A stretch of 37,037 nucleotides of DNA, taken from Acidobacteriota bacterium (GTDB lineage: Bacteria > Acidobacteriota > Terriglobia > Bryobacterales > UBA6623). The translations under genes and the position numbers were made by a program. How positions within the stretch are numbered: the stretch's first letter is position 1; every line of letters begins with the position of its first letter. The stretch is from the NCBI GenBank assembly GCA_027624045.1, contig JAQBUE010000029.1, positions 1 through 37,037 of the forward strand, in the 5' to 3' direction. Shown one piece after another: positions 16,632-24,946 of the stretch. The notes under the pieces were generated by a model. It was not told where the DNA came from, ran no database searches, and saw only the letters and a program-made list of their open reading frames with translations.

Positions 16632-17495
16632 ATGTCCTCCGTCCGCGCCGAATACCGATTTGACGAACTCACCTGGCCTGAGATCAACGAAGCCGTTGCG
16701 ATGGGCAAGATCCCGATCATCCCGACCGGAGCGGTCGAGCAACACGGCCCGCATCTACCGCTGAAAGTCGACCATGTCTGCGCCAACGCCGTCGCTACCG
16801 AGGCCGCGCGCCTGCGGCCGGAGATGAGCCTCGTGCTGCCACCCGTTAGCTACGGCTACGTGCATCACGTGATGGACTTCCCCGGGTCGATCAATATCCA
16901 CTTCGAGCATTTCATCCAATTCGTTCTCGACATCTGCAAGAGCCTTGCCTACCACGGCTTTAAGAAAATGGTGATCGTCAACGGACATGGCTCGAACGGT
17001 CCGCTGGTCGAGATGGTTGGCCGCCGGCTGATCCTCGAAACCGACGCGCACTGTGTTTTCTGCAATTGGTGGCAACTGCTGCAGGTCGATCCGGAGTTTA
17101 ATAAGAAGTGGCGGGAGAGCGTTTTCCCGGGCGGTTGTGCTCACGCCGGGGAGCTGGAAACGTCCATGCTCCTGCACCTCGCCCCTGAAAGCGTCCGCAA
17201 AGACAAGATCAAGAGCGAAATCTCGAAAACCAACAAGCGAGGCTCGAAGTTCAACTACGCCGACCTGTTCGGTCGTGGCGCGATCGGCGAAGTCGAATGG
17301 ACGAGTCAGTTCAGCGACACTGGCGTCATGGGCGAGGCCGAAAAGGCCACTGCCGAGAAGGGCAAGCTATGCCTAGAAGAGGCGGCGCGTCAGCTGAGCG
17401 ACTTTATTGCGGAATACCAGGCGCGCGTGATCGAGCCGCGGGTGCGTCACCAGGGGAGTGAGCCTACGTTTCCGCTGGCGTTCCCGACTGATTGA
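16632..17495 (+). CDS. Creatininase family amidohydrolase
   Basis: This 287-residue cytoplasmic metal-dependent hydrolase belongs to the family that includes creatinine amidohydrolase, MftE and the FAPy-deformylase ArfB. The metal and catalytic residues are visible: Glu36, His38 and Asp47 in PTGAVEQHGPHLPLKVDH, His119 in VIVNGHGSNG, and His171 and Glu174 in GGCAHAGELETSM. Length is slightly above the family average because of a C-terminal extension (about 262-287). No mycofactocin or riboflavin-pathway genes lie nearby, so a specific substrate cannot be assigned. It stands alone, divergent from cpaB. In the same soil phyla many paralogues of this family are uncharacterised. Confidence 0.9.
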   Translation: MSSVRAEYRFDELTWPEINEAVAMGKIPIIPTGAVEQHGPHLPLKVDHVCANAVATEAARLRPEMSLVLPPVSYGYVHHVMDFPGSINIHFEHFIQFVLDICKSLAYHGFKKMVIVNGHGSNGPLVEMVGRRLILETDAHCVFCNWWQLLQVDPEFNKKWRESVFPGGCAHAGELETSMLLHLAPESVRKDKIKSEISKTNKRGSKFNYADLFGRGAIGEVEWTSQFSDTGVMGEAEKATAEKGKLCLEEAARQLSDFIAEYQARVIEPRVRHQGSEPTFPLAFPTD

Positions 17496-17543
17496 GAGTT
17501 TCGCTCCGGGGAACGCGGCCGGCCCAATTCGTCTGGTAATCTG

Positions 17544-17855
17544 TTGGCAACGATGGGCGTTCTGTTGACCTCCGCTATCGAAACCCTCCGAGCGCACGAA
17601 ACCGAGTTACGCCGCCGGGGGGTGCTGCACGCCGCCATATTCGGCTCCGTCGCGCGGGGCTCTCAGCATGGGGATAGCGACCTCGATGTACTCGTGGAGT
17701 TAGCCCCCGAGAGGCCCATGGGGCTTTTCGAATACACGCGACTTAAACTGGACCTCGCGGACATCCTTGGCGGCTCCGCCGACATCGTCAATCGTGAGAC
17801 GCTCAAACCGCTCCTGCGCGATCAGATTCGCCGCGATGCCGTCGATGCCTTCTAA
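17544..17855 (+). CDS. MNT-type minimal nucleotidyltransferase
   Basis: This 103-residue protein of the MNT (NTP_transf_2) family has the signature FGSVARGSQHGDSDLDVLVEL: Gly31-Ser32, and the metal-binding Asp43 and Asp45. A typical C-terminal helix pair follows (FEYTRLKLDLADILGGSADIV). MNT proteins normally pair with a HEPN (DUF86) protein in toxin-antitoxin modules, where MNT AMPylates the HEPN RNase. No HEPN gene lies 3' or 5' here. The next 150 bases hold only a poly-C tract and no plausible frame on the plus strand. It may be an orphan antitoxin or the survivor of a decayed module. It starts 48 bases after the creatininase-like gene. Confidence 0.88.
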   Translation: MATMGVLLTSAIETLRAHETELRRRGVLHAAIFGSVARGSQHGDSDLDVLVELAPERPMGLFEYTRLKLDLADILGGSADIVNRETLKPLLRDQIRRDAVDAF

Positions 17856-17959
17856 GGTGAACCAGTCTCATCCGCGGTCGTCGTCACGCTCGTCTCGACG
17901 TTGGCCCGTTCGAGGCGATACTTGTCGAGCATTCTGGAAAACGCACTCATCATCCTGCT

Positions 17960-17971
17960 CCCCCCCCCCCC
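17960..17971. repeat. Homopolymeric tract of 12 C
   Basis: Twelve consecutive C residues run from 17960 to 17971, 34 bases before the start codon of the OmpA-like gene. The tract would lie in its promoter or leader. Such tracts slip during replication and can change promoter spacing. They are also a common place for sequencing error. A run of 11 C occurs at the far end of the window. Confidence 0.9.
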
Positions 17972-18005
17972 GCGCGTTTGATGGAAGCAGTGATCGCCTG
18001 CGAGA

Positions 18006-18878
18006 ATGAGGTCAGCGGTGCAATTCCGGTTCAACAAACGAAACAGCGGGAAGCTGAACACGACAGTCGCCGTGGCGGGTGCGTCGTTATTCATCTGCCT
18101 TTGCGCGCTGCTGCTGCTTTGGCGGCAAGCGGCGCGCCTGGAAGACCGGCTTCAGGAAACCGAGGCACGCGCGGCGACCTTGGAGGGGCGGCTCGACGAG
18201 TCGCGCGAGCAGGCCGAGCAGTTTCGCCTTCAGGGCGAGCGGGCGCAGTCGGAAGTCGAAGCGGCCGCCGCGGAAACCCGTGAGCTAACCAACGCCCGGC
18301 GTCAAGCCGAACTCGATCGCGAGCTGGCTCGCGAGGACGCCGACTTGTCGCGAGAAGAGTCGGAACACGCCAAGCAGGAAACGACCCGGCTGCTGGCCGA
18401 AGCCGAGCGCATGCGGCAGCAGCGCGAGAACGAACTCGACCGCATGAAGGATGCACTGGGCCGCATTGCCGACACACGCCGCACACCGATGGGCATGGTC
18501 GTCAACCTTGGCGAAGACTCATTCCTGTTCGATTTCAACGAAGACACGCTGCGCCCCGAGAATCGCGAGCTATTGAGCCGCATCGCGGGTGTGCTGCTGG
18601 CTTCCCACGGCTACCGGCTCCAGATTTACGGCCACACCGATGATCAGGGGCCGGCGGCGTATAACCAGGATCTGTCAGAGAGGCGTGCCCAATCCGTCAC
18701 CCATTACCTGATCGAGGCGGGTATCCCGCGGGAACTGGTTGATGTGCGCGGTTTTGGCGAATCGAGTCCGCGGGCAAAGACCGCAAATCGCCAAAGTCAC
18801 CAAAAGAATCGGCGCGTGGAAATCGGCGTGATCGACACCATCATCAACTACGGCGGCGAGGTTGCCGAAACTCCGTAG
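18006..18878 (+). CDS. Membrane-anchored coiled-coil OmpA-like protein
   Basis: This 290-residue protein anchors in the inner membrane and binds peptidoglycan. It has a basic N-terminus, one membrane segment at about residues 20-38 (VAVAGASLFICLCALLLLW), and a long charged coiled coil rich in Glu, Arg and Ala at about 42-155. The OmpA-like domain covers about 165-280, with FDFNEDTLRPENRELLSRIA and YGHTDDQGPAAYNQDLSERR. Arg and Asp residues used for diaminopimelate binding are conserved. The architecture resembles DUF4398/OmpA spacer proteins that bridge membrane and wall. It converges on a glycosyltransferase-like gene 25 bases away. The poly-C tract upstream could modulate its expression. 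Confidence 0.88.
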   Translation: MRSAVQFRFNKRNSGKLNTTVAVAGASLFICLCALLLLWRQAARLEDRLQETEARAATLEGRLDESREQAEQFRLQGERAQSEVEAAAAETRELTNARRQAELDRELAREDADLSREESEHAKQETTRLLAEAERMRQQRENELDRMKDALGRIADTRRTPMGMVVNLGEDSFLFDFNEDTLRPENRELLSRIAGVLLASHGYRLQIYGHTDDQGPAAYNQDLSERRAQSVTHYLIEAGIPRELVDVRGFGESSPRAKTANRQSHQKNRRVEIGVIDTIINYGGEVAETP

Positions 18879-18903
18879 GATCTGAGCCGCAGCGGGGGAC
18901 GAC

Positions 18904-20595
18904 TCAACGATTGCCGGAGCCTCCCGCACGGCTTCTTGCCAGCGCACGTTTGGCCAACTCGAAGTTTTGCTGGATACGGGCTTCGCCCGGCATGTACCGG
19001 GCGGCCAGTTCCAGTTGCTGCACCGCTTCGGCGTAGCGCCCGGTCTTGAGCGCCAGAGTTCCCATGTCGTTTCGGATGATCGCTTCCTCGCGGTTGAATC
19101 GCGGACCCGCGGGCAGGAAAGCCCGGGCAACGGGGCTCCACGTAACGAACGTGCGCATGATATTGATGTCGGGCGGATCCCAATTGAATGGCTGCGTAAA
19201 GGACAGGTGGAAGTGCAAGAGAACGCTTGCGGCGAGGACAGCCCAACTCGCCGGTTTGACGACGGCCGACGGGAGCCGGGGCGGACGCCACAGGCCAAAT
19301 CCAATGAAAGCTAAGACCACCCAGACCGGGAAGAAATCCTGCGTGTAACGGCGAGCCGCGGACGCGAACGTGAGCAGCATCACAAACGCGATGGCGGAAC
19401 CGAGAGCCGCCGCCCCGACGAAAATCCTCAAATCCAGCGGTCCTGAGGCGGGCCGAGCGAGCTTCCCTGTGATCAGCGCCAGCAGCACAAAGGGCGAAGC
19501 GAGCAGTAAGGACGAGGCGTCTTCGGCCCGCAGGGTCTCGACAAGAGGCGTCCAACCGACGTGCTCGATCCAGGGAAAATCGCTCACGACGTCAGGCAGA
19601 GCAAGCAGGTAGTGCTTCAGGTTCTCCGGGATGCGGCTCAAGCCGAAGGGCGCCTTGCCCGTGGCGTCGGCCAGGTAATTATTGCCGTAGTCCCACGGTG
19701 AGCCGAAGCGCGCCGCGTTGTAGATCATCTGGATCCCGCCGGCGGCGAAGACGGGGAGCGAGAAGGCGGCGAGCGTCCCGCCGAGTTTCAGGAACGAACT
19801 AGCGCGCGCATAAAGGGCGATCCCCAGAAAAAGAAACAGGGCCGGCGCGTAAACAACCAGCGTCACGCGGCTCAACATGGCAAGGCCGATGAAGGCCCCC
19901 GCGGCGGCTGCCCATCGAACCATGTTCCCCTCGAGTGACCGCAGAAACGCGTACAGGGAGGCGACGATGAACAGCACGCCGATCCCGATGCTTTCGTGGT
20001 AGACCGTGCCGCGCAAAGCGATGATGGCCGTGGGAGTCGCCAGCGCGAAAGCGAAAAAGAACCAGCGGCAGGCGGCTTTCGAGATCTCGGGAAAGAAGTC
20101 CGCGCGGAGTCTGATCATGATGCCCAGAAAGACCAGGGACGTCAGCCAGCCAGCAAGTATGCAGGCGAGCCTGTCGGTGAGGGCAAGGCCAACGAGTTTG
20201 GCGCCCGCGTGAAAGATGCCCGGAAGCGGCCCCCACTGAAGGTAGTAGCGGCCCTCGAAAGGGATCATGTCGTGGATGTATCCCTGCTCGGGCCGGATGT
20301 TGATATGGAGCTGACCGGCAAGCAGCGTGTCGGCGAACAGATCGTAATAGCCCATCAAGTTTCTGAAATCGAAGTTGCCCCAGGTGCCGACGGTGGCGTA
20401 GATGGTGAGTAGAACAACCGACCAGATGATCAGGTCGATCGTACGAATCGCTTCAGGTAAGGAGGGTGGCTGCTCGCCCAATGACCGGGACGCGCCGCCC
20501 CCGACAGCCTGGCTTCCAAAAGAAGGGGCCGGAAACCTGCCTGCAAGTGACGATTCGCGAGACTTGGCGGTCTTGTTTTTCGACCTGCGGCTCAT
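18904..20595 (-). CDS. Polytopic GT-C-like membrane protein with C-terminal TPR
   Basis: This 563-residue integral membrane protein is probably a GT-C glycosyltransferase-like enzyme of unknown substrate. A hydrophilic N-terminal tail (about 1-45) is followed by 10 or more membrane segments. The first extracytoplasmic loop contains MGYYDLFADTLLAGQLHIN and HDMIPFEGRYYLQWGPLPG, with acidic residues at the usual active-site place. The last 60 residues are soluble and read as one or two TPR-like units (NDMGTLALKTGRYAEAVQQLELAARYMP). This is the second such membrane protein in the window and it shares no obvious close sequence with the first. It is divergent from the RsbU-type gene. Confidence 0.65.
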   Translation of the reverse strand: MSRRSKNKTAKSRESSLAGRFPAPSFGSQAVGGGASRSLGEQPPSLPEAIRTIDLIIWSVVLLTIYATVGTWGNFDFRNLMGYYDLFADTLLAGQLHINIRPEQGYIHDMIPFEGRYYLQWGPLPGIFHAGAKLVGLALTDRLACILAGWLTSLVFLGIMIRLRADFFPEISKAACRWFFFAFALATPTAIIALRGTVYHESIGIGVLFIVASLYAFLRSLEGNMVRWAAAAGAFIGLAMLSRVTLVVYAPALFLFLGIALYARASSFLKLGGTLAAFSLPVFAAGGIQMIYNAARFGSPWDYGNNYLADATGKAPFGLSRIPENLKHYLLALPDVVSDFPWIEHVGWTPLVETLRAEDASSLLLASPFVLLALITGKLARPASGPLDLRIFVGAAALGSAIAFVMLLTFASAARRYTQDFFPVWVVLAFIGFGLWRPPRLPSAVVKPASWAVLAASVLLHFHLSFTQPFNWDPPDINIMRTFVTWSPVARAFLPAGPRFNREEAIIRNDMGTLALKTGRYAEAVQQLELAARYMPGEARIQQNFELAKRALARSRAGGSGNR

Positions 20596-20784
20596 GCTGG
20601 AGATCCCGGCGAAACCGTGCCGACAAGCTTCGCGGGAACGTCCATTCTAGCAGTGCGGATTGGGTGTTCCCGGCCAGCGTGACGATCGACCGAGACAACT
20701 GATCGGCGCCACCGAAGCGCCAGGACTCGGCAGTGCTCTGCCTCGATCATGGTTTTCGGACATGCCTTGCGTACCGCATCGGAT

Positions 20785-20820
20785 GACGGCTGTCAAAGCT
20801 ATAATCGGGAACTTGCCGTC
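20785..20820 (+). promoter_or_regulatory. Probable promoter -10 box inside an inverted repeat
   Basis: 20800-20805 reads TATAAT, 40 bases before the start codon of the receiver-phosphatase gene. It is flanked by GACGGC (20785-20790) and GCCGTC (20815-20820), a 6-base inverted repeat with 24 bases between, which could be an operator. No good -35 hexamer is at the right distance, so an activator may be needed. The rest of the 249-base divergent region (20596-20844) shows no gene. Confidence 0.45.
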
Positions 20821-20844
20821 GCCTCCGGGCGGCCTAGTCATCCG

Positions 20845-22047
20845 ATGGCCACCGAGTCAGGAAAACCCGCCACCATTCTCGTCGTCGACGACGATGAACT
20901 GATCCTGTCGACCCTCAGGGGTCTATTCCTGTTAGAGACGGACTACGAAGTCGTAACGCATTCCGACCCGGCGGCGGCACTCAGCGAGGCGGAAGGGCGG
21001 CCGGTCGAGATCGTCATCTCGGATTTCCTCATGCCGCGTATGAACGGCGTCGAATTCCTCACACGGCTAAAGAAGGTCCAGCCCGAGGCAATTCGGATCC
21101 TTCTCACCGGCTTCGCCGACAAAGAAAACGCCATCCGGGCCATCAACGAAGTCGGCCTCTACCAATACATCGAAAAGCCCTGGAAGAACGAAGACCTGCT
21201 GCTGACCGTGCGCAACGGGCTGTCTGAACACGGCCTGCGGCGGCAACTGCGGGATAAGGTCGGCGAACTCGATGGTTTGATTCGCGACCACCGCGACCTC
21301 TCAGACCGCCACCGCTCGCTTGAGCAAGAACTGGACATGGCCGCGAAGATTCAAAGGAGCCTACTGCCCGAGGAGTTGCCCGCGTCGTACGGTTACCGAT
21401 GCACGGGCTTTTATCACCCCAGCACGGCCGTTGGAGGAGACTATTATGACTGCGTGCGCCGTCCCGACGCCGACATCGTACTCGTCGCCGACACCAGCGG
21501 CCACGGAGTGCAAGCGGCGCTCACATCGATGCTCCTCAAAGCAATATTTCAGGAGCAGGCTGTTCAGGCCGAAAACGCCGAAAGTCTACTCAAGGAAATG
21601 AATCTGCGCCTGCACCAGTTCCTGCCCTCGAGCATGTTCGCGTGCGCGGCTATCGCATGGATCTCCGCCGATTCCAGCTTGCACGTCACCAATGCCGGAC
21701 TCCCCTACCCGTACCTGCTCCGCAAAGGAAACGAAAAGCCGGACGAGTTGCCCCTCAGTGGCATGCCTCTGGGCCTTTTCCCCGGCGCACTGCCTAATGG
21801 CTACGACTCGCGCGCCTTGGATATGGAGCCCGGGGATTTGCTGCTGCTCGCCACGGACGGGCTGGGCGAAATTCGCGGTAGCGATGACCGCTTCTTTCAG
21901 GACAGCGATCTAGCGGCGGCGCTCAGCGAAATCGGGGGATCGAGCGGAGAAGAGTTGCTTCAACACATCATGAAACGGGCCGAAGCGTTCGCCATAGGCA
22001 GTTCTTACGACGATGACGTCACGATCGTTGCGATTACACGGGAATGA
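20845..22047 (+). CDS. Response regulator with PP2C-type (RsbU/SpoIIE) phosphatase output
   Basis: This cytoplasmic two-domain signalling protein probably dephosphorylates an anti-sigma-factor antagonist when its receiver is phosphorylated. The ATG at 20845 (400 residues) was chosen because the receiver begins at once (TILVVDDDEL). The acid pocket is Asp15/Asp16, the phospho-acceptor Asp60 (ISDFLMPRMNG) and Lys111 (IEKPW). A linker helix (about 125-170) leads to the SpoIIE domain (about 170-400) with AAKIQRSLLPEELP, VGGDYYD (Asp199) and VADTSGHGVQAALTSML (Asp216), plus LLLLATDGLGE. All metal ligands look intact. No anti-sigma or STAS gene is adjacent, so partners are elsewhere. The upstream open frame to 20749 is not domain sequence. 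Confidence 0.93.
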   Translation: MATESGKPATILVVDDDELILSTLRGLFLLETDYEVVTHSDPAAALSEAEGRPVEIVISDFLMPRMNGVEFLTRLKKVQPEAIRILLTGFADKENAIRAINEVGLYQYIEKPWKNEDLLLTVRNGLSEHGLRRQLRDKVGELDGLIRDHRDLSDRHRSLEQELDMAAKIQRSLLPEELPASYGYRCTGFYHPSTAVGGDYYDCVRRPDADIVLVADTSGHGVQAALTSMLLKAIFQEQAVQAENAESLLKEMNLRLHQFLPSSMFACAAIAWISADSSLHVTNAGLPYPYLLRKGNEKPDELPLSGMPLGLFPGALPNGYDSRALDMEPGDLLLLATDGLGEIRGSDDRFFQDSDLAAALSEIGGSSGEELLQHIMKRAEAFAIGSSYDDDVTIVAITRE

Positions 22048-22088
22048 AGAGTGTGGCGTGATGAGAGAATGGTGGCGTTGGCGCGGGT

Positions 22089-22117
22089 TTGACGGGTTCG
22101 TAGCAGGCGGATAGGAT
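22089..22117 (+). promoter_or_regulatory. Predicted sigma-70 promoter of the trp cluster
   Basis: TTGACG (22089-22094) and TAGGAT (22112-22117) are separated by 17 bases, a good sigma-70-like pair. The predicted start near 22124 leaves a leader of about 40 bases before trpC, which carries a GAGGCGGG ribosome site at about 22152-22159. The leader is too short for a classical trp attenuator with leader peptide. Confidence 0.55.
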
Positions 22118-22162
22118 GAGAACATTCCTTCCGTTGGCTTGTTTTTCCTTTGAGGCGGGTTT

Positions 22163-22966
22163 ATGCGTGCAGCCGAACTGACGATTCTTGACCAGATCGT
22201 AGTGCGTAAGCGCGCCGAGCTCTTGATGGAGCAGGCCAGTACGCCGATCGAGGAACTGGAGGAGCTGCCGCGGCCAGCGCGGCGCTCGTTTCGCGAGGCC
22301 CTCGAAATGGCGCGGCCCGCCATCATCTCCGAGATCAAGAAGGCGTCCCCGTCGGCCGGCATCATCGCCCAATCGTTTAATCCGGCGGCTATTGCCATGG
22401 GCTATGAGGGAGGCGGCGCGGCCGCTCTTTCGGTATTGACGGATCAGCAATTTTTCCAGGGCTCGCTCGACGATCTGGATGCGGCCCGTAGCGCAACCGG
22501 GCTCCCCGTTCTACGCAAGGATTTCACGCTCGATCGTTATCACCTCGTGCAGGCCTCGGCGGCCGGTGCGGACGCGATCCTGCTGATCGTCGCCGCGCTC
22601 TCAGACTATGAACTTGTCGAGTTGCTCAACCAGGCGCGCGAACTCGAACTAGATGCGCTCGTCGAGGTGCATGACGAGCCCGAACTCGACCGCGCATTGG
22701 CGGCGGGAGCGGATCTGATCGGTGTCAACAACCGCAACCTCAAGACACTGGAAGTGACTCTCGAAACCTCGTTCCGACTCGCCCCGCTGATTCCTGATGA
22801 CATCTTGTCCATCAGCGAAAGTGGAATCCGCTCGGCGGCTGACATCCGGCGCTTGATGGAGTTGGGGTATGGCGGATTTCTGATCGGCGAAAGTTTAATG
22901 AAGCACAACAAGCCGGGCCTGGCGCTGGCGGGGTTGATCGAGGGGGTACGGCACGGTGACTCCTGA
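22163..22966 (+). CDS. trpC: Indole-3-glycerol phosphate synthase
   Basis: TrpC closes the indole ring: it converts carboxyphenylamino-deoxyribulose phosphate to indole-3-glycerol phosphate in tryptophan synthesis. The 267-residue protein is a single-domain TIM barrel, not fused to TrpF. The motifs are ISEIKKASPSAGII (Glu57 and Lys59), LSVLTDQQFFQGSLDDL, LPVLRKDFTLDRYHLVQA with the catalytic Lys, DALVEVHDEPEL, IGVNNRNLKTLEV and SISESGIRS. It is the first gene of the visible cluster and overlaps trpF by 11 bases. trpE, trpG and trpD are not in the window. Confidence 0.97.
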   Translation: MRAAELTILDQIVVRKRAELLMEQASTPIEELEELPRPARRSFREALEMARPAIISEIKKASPSAGIIAQSFNPAAIAMGYEGGGAAALSVLTDQQFFQGSLDDLDAARSATGLPVLRKDFTLDRYHLVQASAAGADAILLIVAALSDYELVELLNQARELELDALVEVHDEPELDRALAAGADLIGVNNRNLKTLEVTLETSFRLAPLIPDDILSISESGIRSAADIRRLMELGYGGFLIGESLMKHNKPGLALAGLIEGVRHGDS

Positions 22967-23582
22967 GATCATTAAGGTTTGTGGCCTTACCAACATCGGC
23001 GATGCGCGCTTTGCGGCCGAGCAGGGTGCGACCGCGCTCGGATTCATCTTCTTTGAAGGCAGCCCGCGATACGTGACGCCTCAGGCGGCGGCCATAATCA
23101 CGGCAACGCTTCCCCATGACGTGTTGCGCGTAGGCGTGTTCGTGGATGAAGAGCCCGCGAAAGTGCGGATGGTTGCCGCGTTGGCGGGATTGAACGTGGT
23201 GCAGCTGCACGGGAATGAGTCGCCCGCTGTTTGCGAACAGTTACGGGATCTCACGGTCTGGAAAGTGTTTCGTGTTGGCGAAGGGTTCAGCGCCGAGCGG
23301 CTTGCCAAGTACGAGTGCGCTGCTTATTTTCTCGACACCGCCTCTGACGGCCTTTACGGCGGAACCGGGCGAACCTTTCCCTGGCCCTTGGCCGTCGAAG
23401 CCAAGCAGTTCGGCCCCGTGATCATGGCGGGCGGTCTCGATGCCGCGAACGTGGGCGAAGCGATTCGACACGTGGCGCCCTACGGCGTCGACGCCAGTTC
23501 GAAGCTCGAACGCAAGCCGGGATTAAAGGATCACGACAAAGTGAAGGCGTACCTGGAGGCGGCTCGATCCGCGAAGGAGTAG
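22956..23582 (+). CDS. trpF: Phosphoribosylanthranilate isomerase
   Basis: TrpF performs the Amadori rearrangement of phosphoribosylanthranilate. The 208-residue TIM barrel shows IIKVCGLTN with catalytic Cys9, [21 protein letters not shown] and YFLDTASDG with catalytic Asp127, then GTGRTFPW and the phosphate site ([27 protein letters not shown]). The start is GTG at 22956, inside the end of trpC, which implies coupling. Its stop is part of the ribosome-site region of trpB. The sequence AAGGAG at 23574-23579 lies in its last codons. Confidence 0.96.
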   Translation: MTPEIIKVCGLTNIGDARFAAEQGATALGFIFFEGSPRYVTPQAAAIITATLPHDVLRVGVFVDEEPAKVRMVAALAGLNVVQLHGNESPAVCEQLRDLTVWKVFRVGEGFSAERLAKYECAAYFLDTASDGLYGGTGRTFPWPLAVEAKQFGPVIMAGGLDAANVGEAIRHVAPYGVDASSKLERKPGLKDHDKVKAYLEAARSAKE

Positions 23583-23584
23583 AG

Positions 23585-24787
23585 ATGGCTACGACAACAG
23601 CGGCACTGCCTGATGCTCTGGGACACTTCGGCCCCTATGGCGGCCGCTACGTGCCCGAGATCCTGGTGGCGCCGCTAGACCAGTTGGAAGCCGCCTACCG
23701 GCAGGCGCAAGCTGATCCTGCGTTTCAGGCCGAGCTCGACGACTTGTCCCAGCGCTTCGCCGGACGCCCGACACCGCTTTATCACGCCAAGCGGCTCAGC
23801 AGGCATCTGGGCGGCGCCGATATCTATCTGAAACGGGAAGACCTACTGCACACCGGCGCGCACAAGATCAACAATTGCCTCGGCCAGGGGCTGCTCGTCA
23901 GCCGCATGGGCAAGAAACGCATCATCGCGGAAACCGGTGCCGGCCAGCACGGCGTTGCGACGGCCGCGGCCTGCGCGCTGTTCGGCTTCGAGTGCATCGT
24001 CTACATGGGCGAAGAGGATATGCGCCGTCAGAGCCCCAACGTCTTTCGCATGCGCTTGATGGGCGCGGAAGTCGTCGGCGTCGATGCCGGCAGCCGCACC
24101 CTGAAGGACGCCATCAGCGAGGCCATGCGAGATTGGGTCGCCAACTTCGAAACGACGCACTACCTGCTGGGCTCGGCTCTGGGGCCGCATCCGTATCCGA
24201 TGATGGTGCGGGATTTTCATGCGGTGATCGGCCGTGAAGCGCGCCAGCAATTCCAAGAGCTGACCGGCGGACTGCCGGACATCCTGCTGGCCTGCGTTGG
24301 CGGCGGCAGCAACTCGATCGGCCTGTTTCATCGGTTTCTCGGGGACGAGAGCGTCAAGATGGTCGGTGTCGAGGCGGGCGGCCGCGGACAGGCGCTGGGC
24401 GACCACGCAGCACGCTTTTCAGGCGGCAGCCCCGGTGTACTGCACGGCACCTACAGCTACCTACTGCAGGACGATGACGGGCAGATCGCCCTGACACATT
24501 CCGTCTCGGCGGGACTCGACTACGCCACCGTTGGGCCCGAGCATTCCTGGCTACACGACCAGGGGCGCGCCGAGTATGTGTCGTGCTCCGATGAGGATGC
24601 CGTCGAGGCAGTGAAGTTGCTCTCGCGGATGGAGGGCATCATCCCGGCACTCGAGTCGGCGCACGCGGTGGCCGAAGCCGTCCGACGGGCGCCCGCAGCC
24701 AAGGGGCAGAAGTTCCTGGTCAACTTGTCCGGGCGTGGCGACAAGGATATCGGGATCTTTCGGGAGACCCTGCCCGATCTGGGTTGA
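23585..24787 (+). CDS. trpB: Tryptophan synthase beta subunit
   Basis: TrpB condenses indole with serine in a PLP-dependent reaction, as the beta part of the alpha2-beta2 complex. The 400-residue protein begins with [11 protein letters not shown] and has the PLP lysine at Lys94 ([11 protein letters not shown]). [38 protein letters not shown] and the phosphate-binding [10 protein letters not shown] follow, with [13 protein letters not shown] near the end. It is the TrpB1 type that partners with TrpA. AAGGAG at 23574-23579, 5 bases before the ATG, supports the start. It is separated from trpA by 159 bases that hold an inverted-repeat element. Confidence 0.98.
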   Translation: MATTTAALPDALGHFGPYGGRYVPEILVAPLDQLEAAYRQAQADPAFQAELDDLSQRFAGRPTPLYHAKRLSRHLGGADIYLKREDLLHTGAHKINNCLGQGLLVSRMGKKRIIAETGAGQHGVATAAACALFGFECIVYMGEEDMRRQSPNVFRMRLMGAEVVGVDAGSRTLKDAISEAMRDWVANFETTHYLLGSALGPHPYPMMVRDFHAVIGREARQQFQELTGGLPDILLACVGGGSNSIGLFHRFLGDESVKMVGVEAGGRGQALGDHAARFSGGSPGVLHGTYSYLLQDDDGQIALTHSVSAGLDYATVGPEHSWLHDQGRAEYVSCSDEDAVEAVKLLSRMEGIIPALESAHAVAEAVRRAPAAKGQKFLVNLSGRGDKDIGIFRETLPDLG

Positions 24788-24815
24788 GGATTTAACACTT
24801 GTATCGGTGCCGCGT

Positions 24816-24907
24816 GAAAAAATTGGGTCAGTCCACGGCGCGCCGCTTGTGACTGAAGCAAACAAGGGAGTTTCGTGGGCGGCGCTTGGTACAGTCCCCA
24901 TTTTTTC
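24816..24907. repeat. Imperfect inverted-repeat element (MITE/REP-like) between trpB and trpA
   Basis: GAAAAAATTGGGTCAGTCCA (24816-24835) matches the reverse complement of 24888-24907 at 15 of 20 positions, giving a 92-base unit with inverted ends. The inner part contains the palindrome CGGCGCGCCG. The end sequence with GGGACTGTACC resembles dispersed repeats often mobilised by REP-associated (RAYT) transposases, but no such gene is in the window. Placed in the operon, the hairpin could lower trpA expression. Confidence 0.55.
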
Positions 24908-24946
24908 AGAGCCCCACGTTCAGGCCGCACAACCGAATATCTCGTT

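Noticed and set aside
17852..17953. Short minus-strand frame after the nucleotidyltransferase gene (33 codons from an ATG at 17953), considered as a HEPN remnant
   Set aside because: The translation has no HEPN RxxxxH motif or helical pattern, and it overlaps the end of the nucleotidyltransferase gene.
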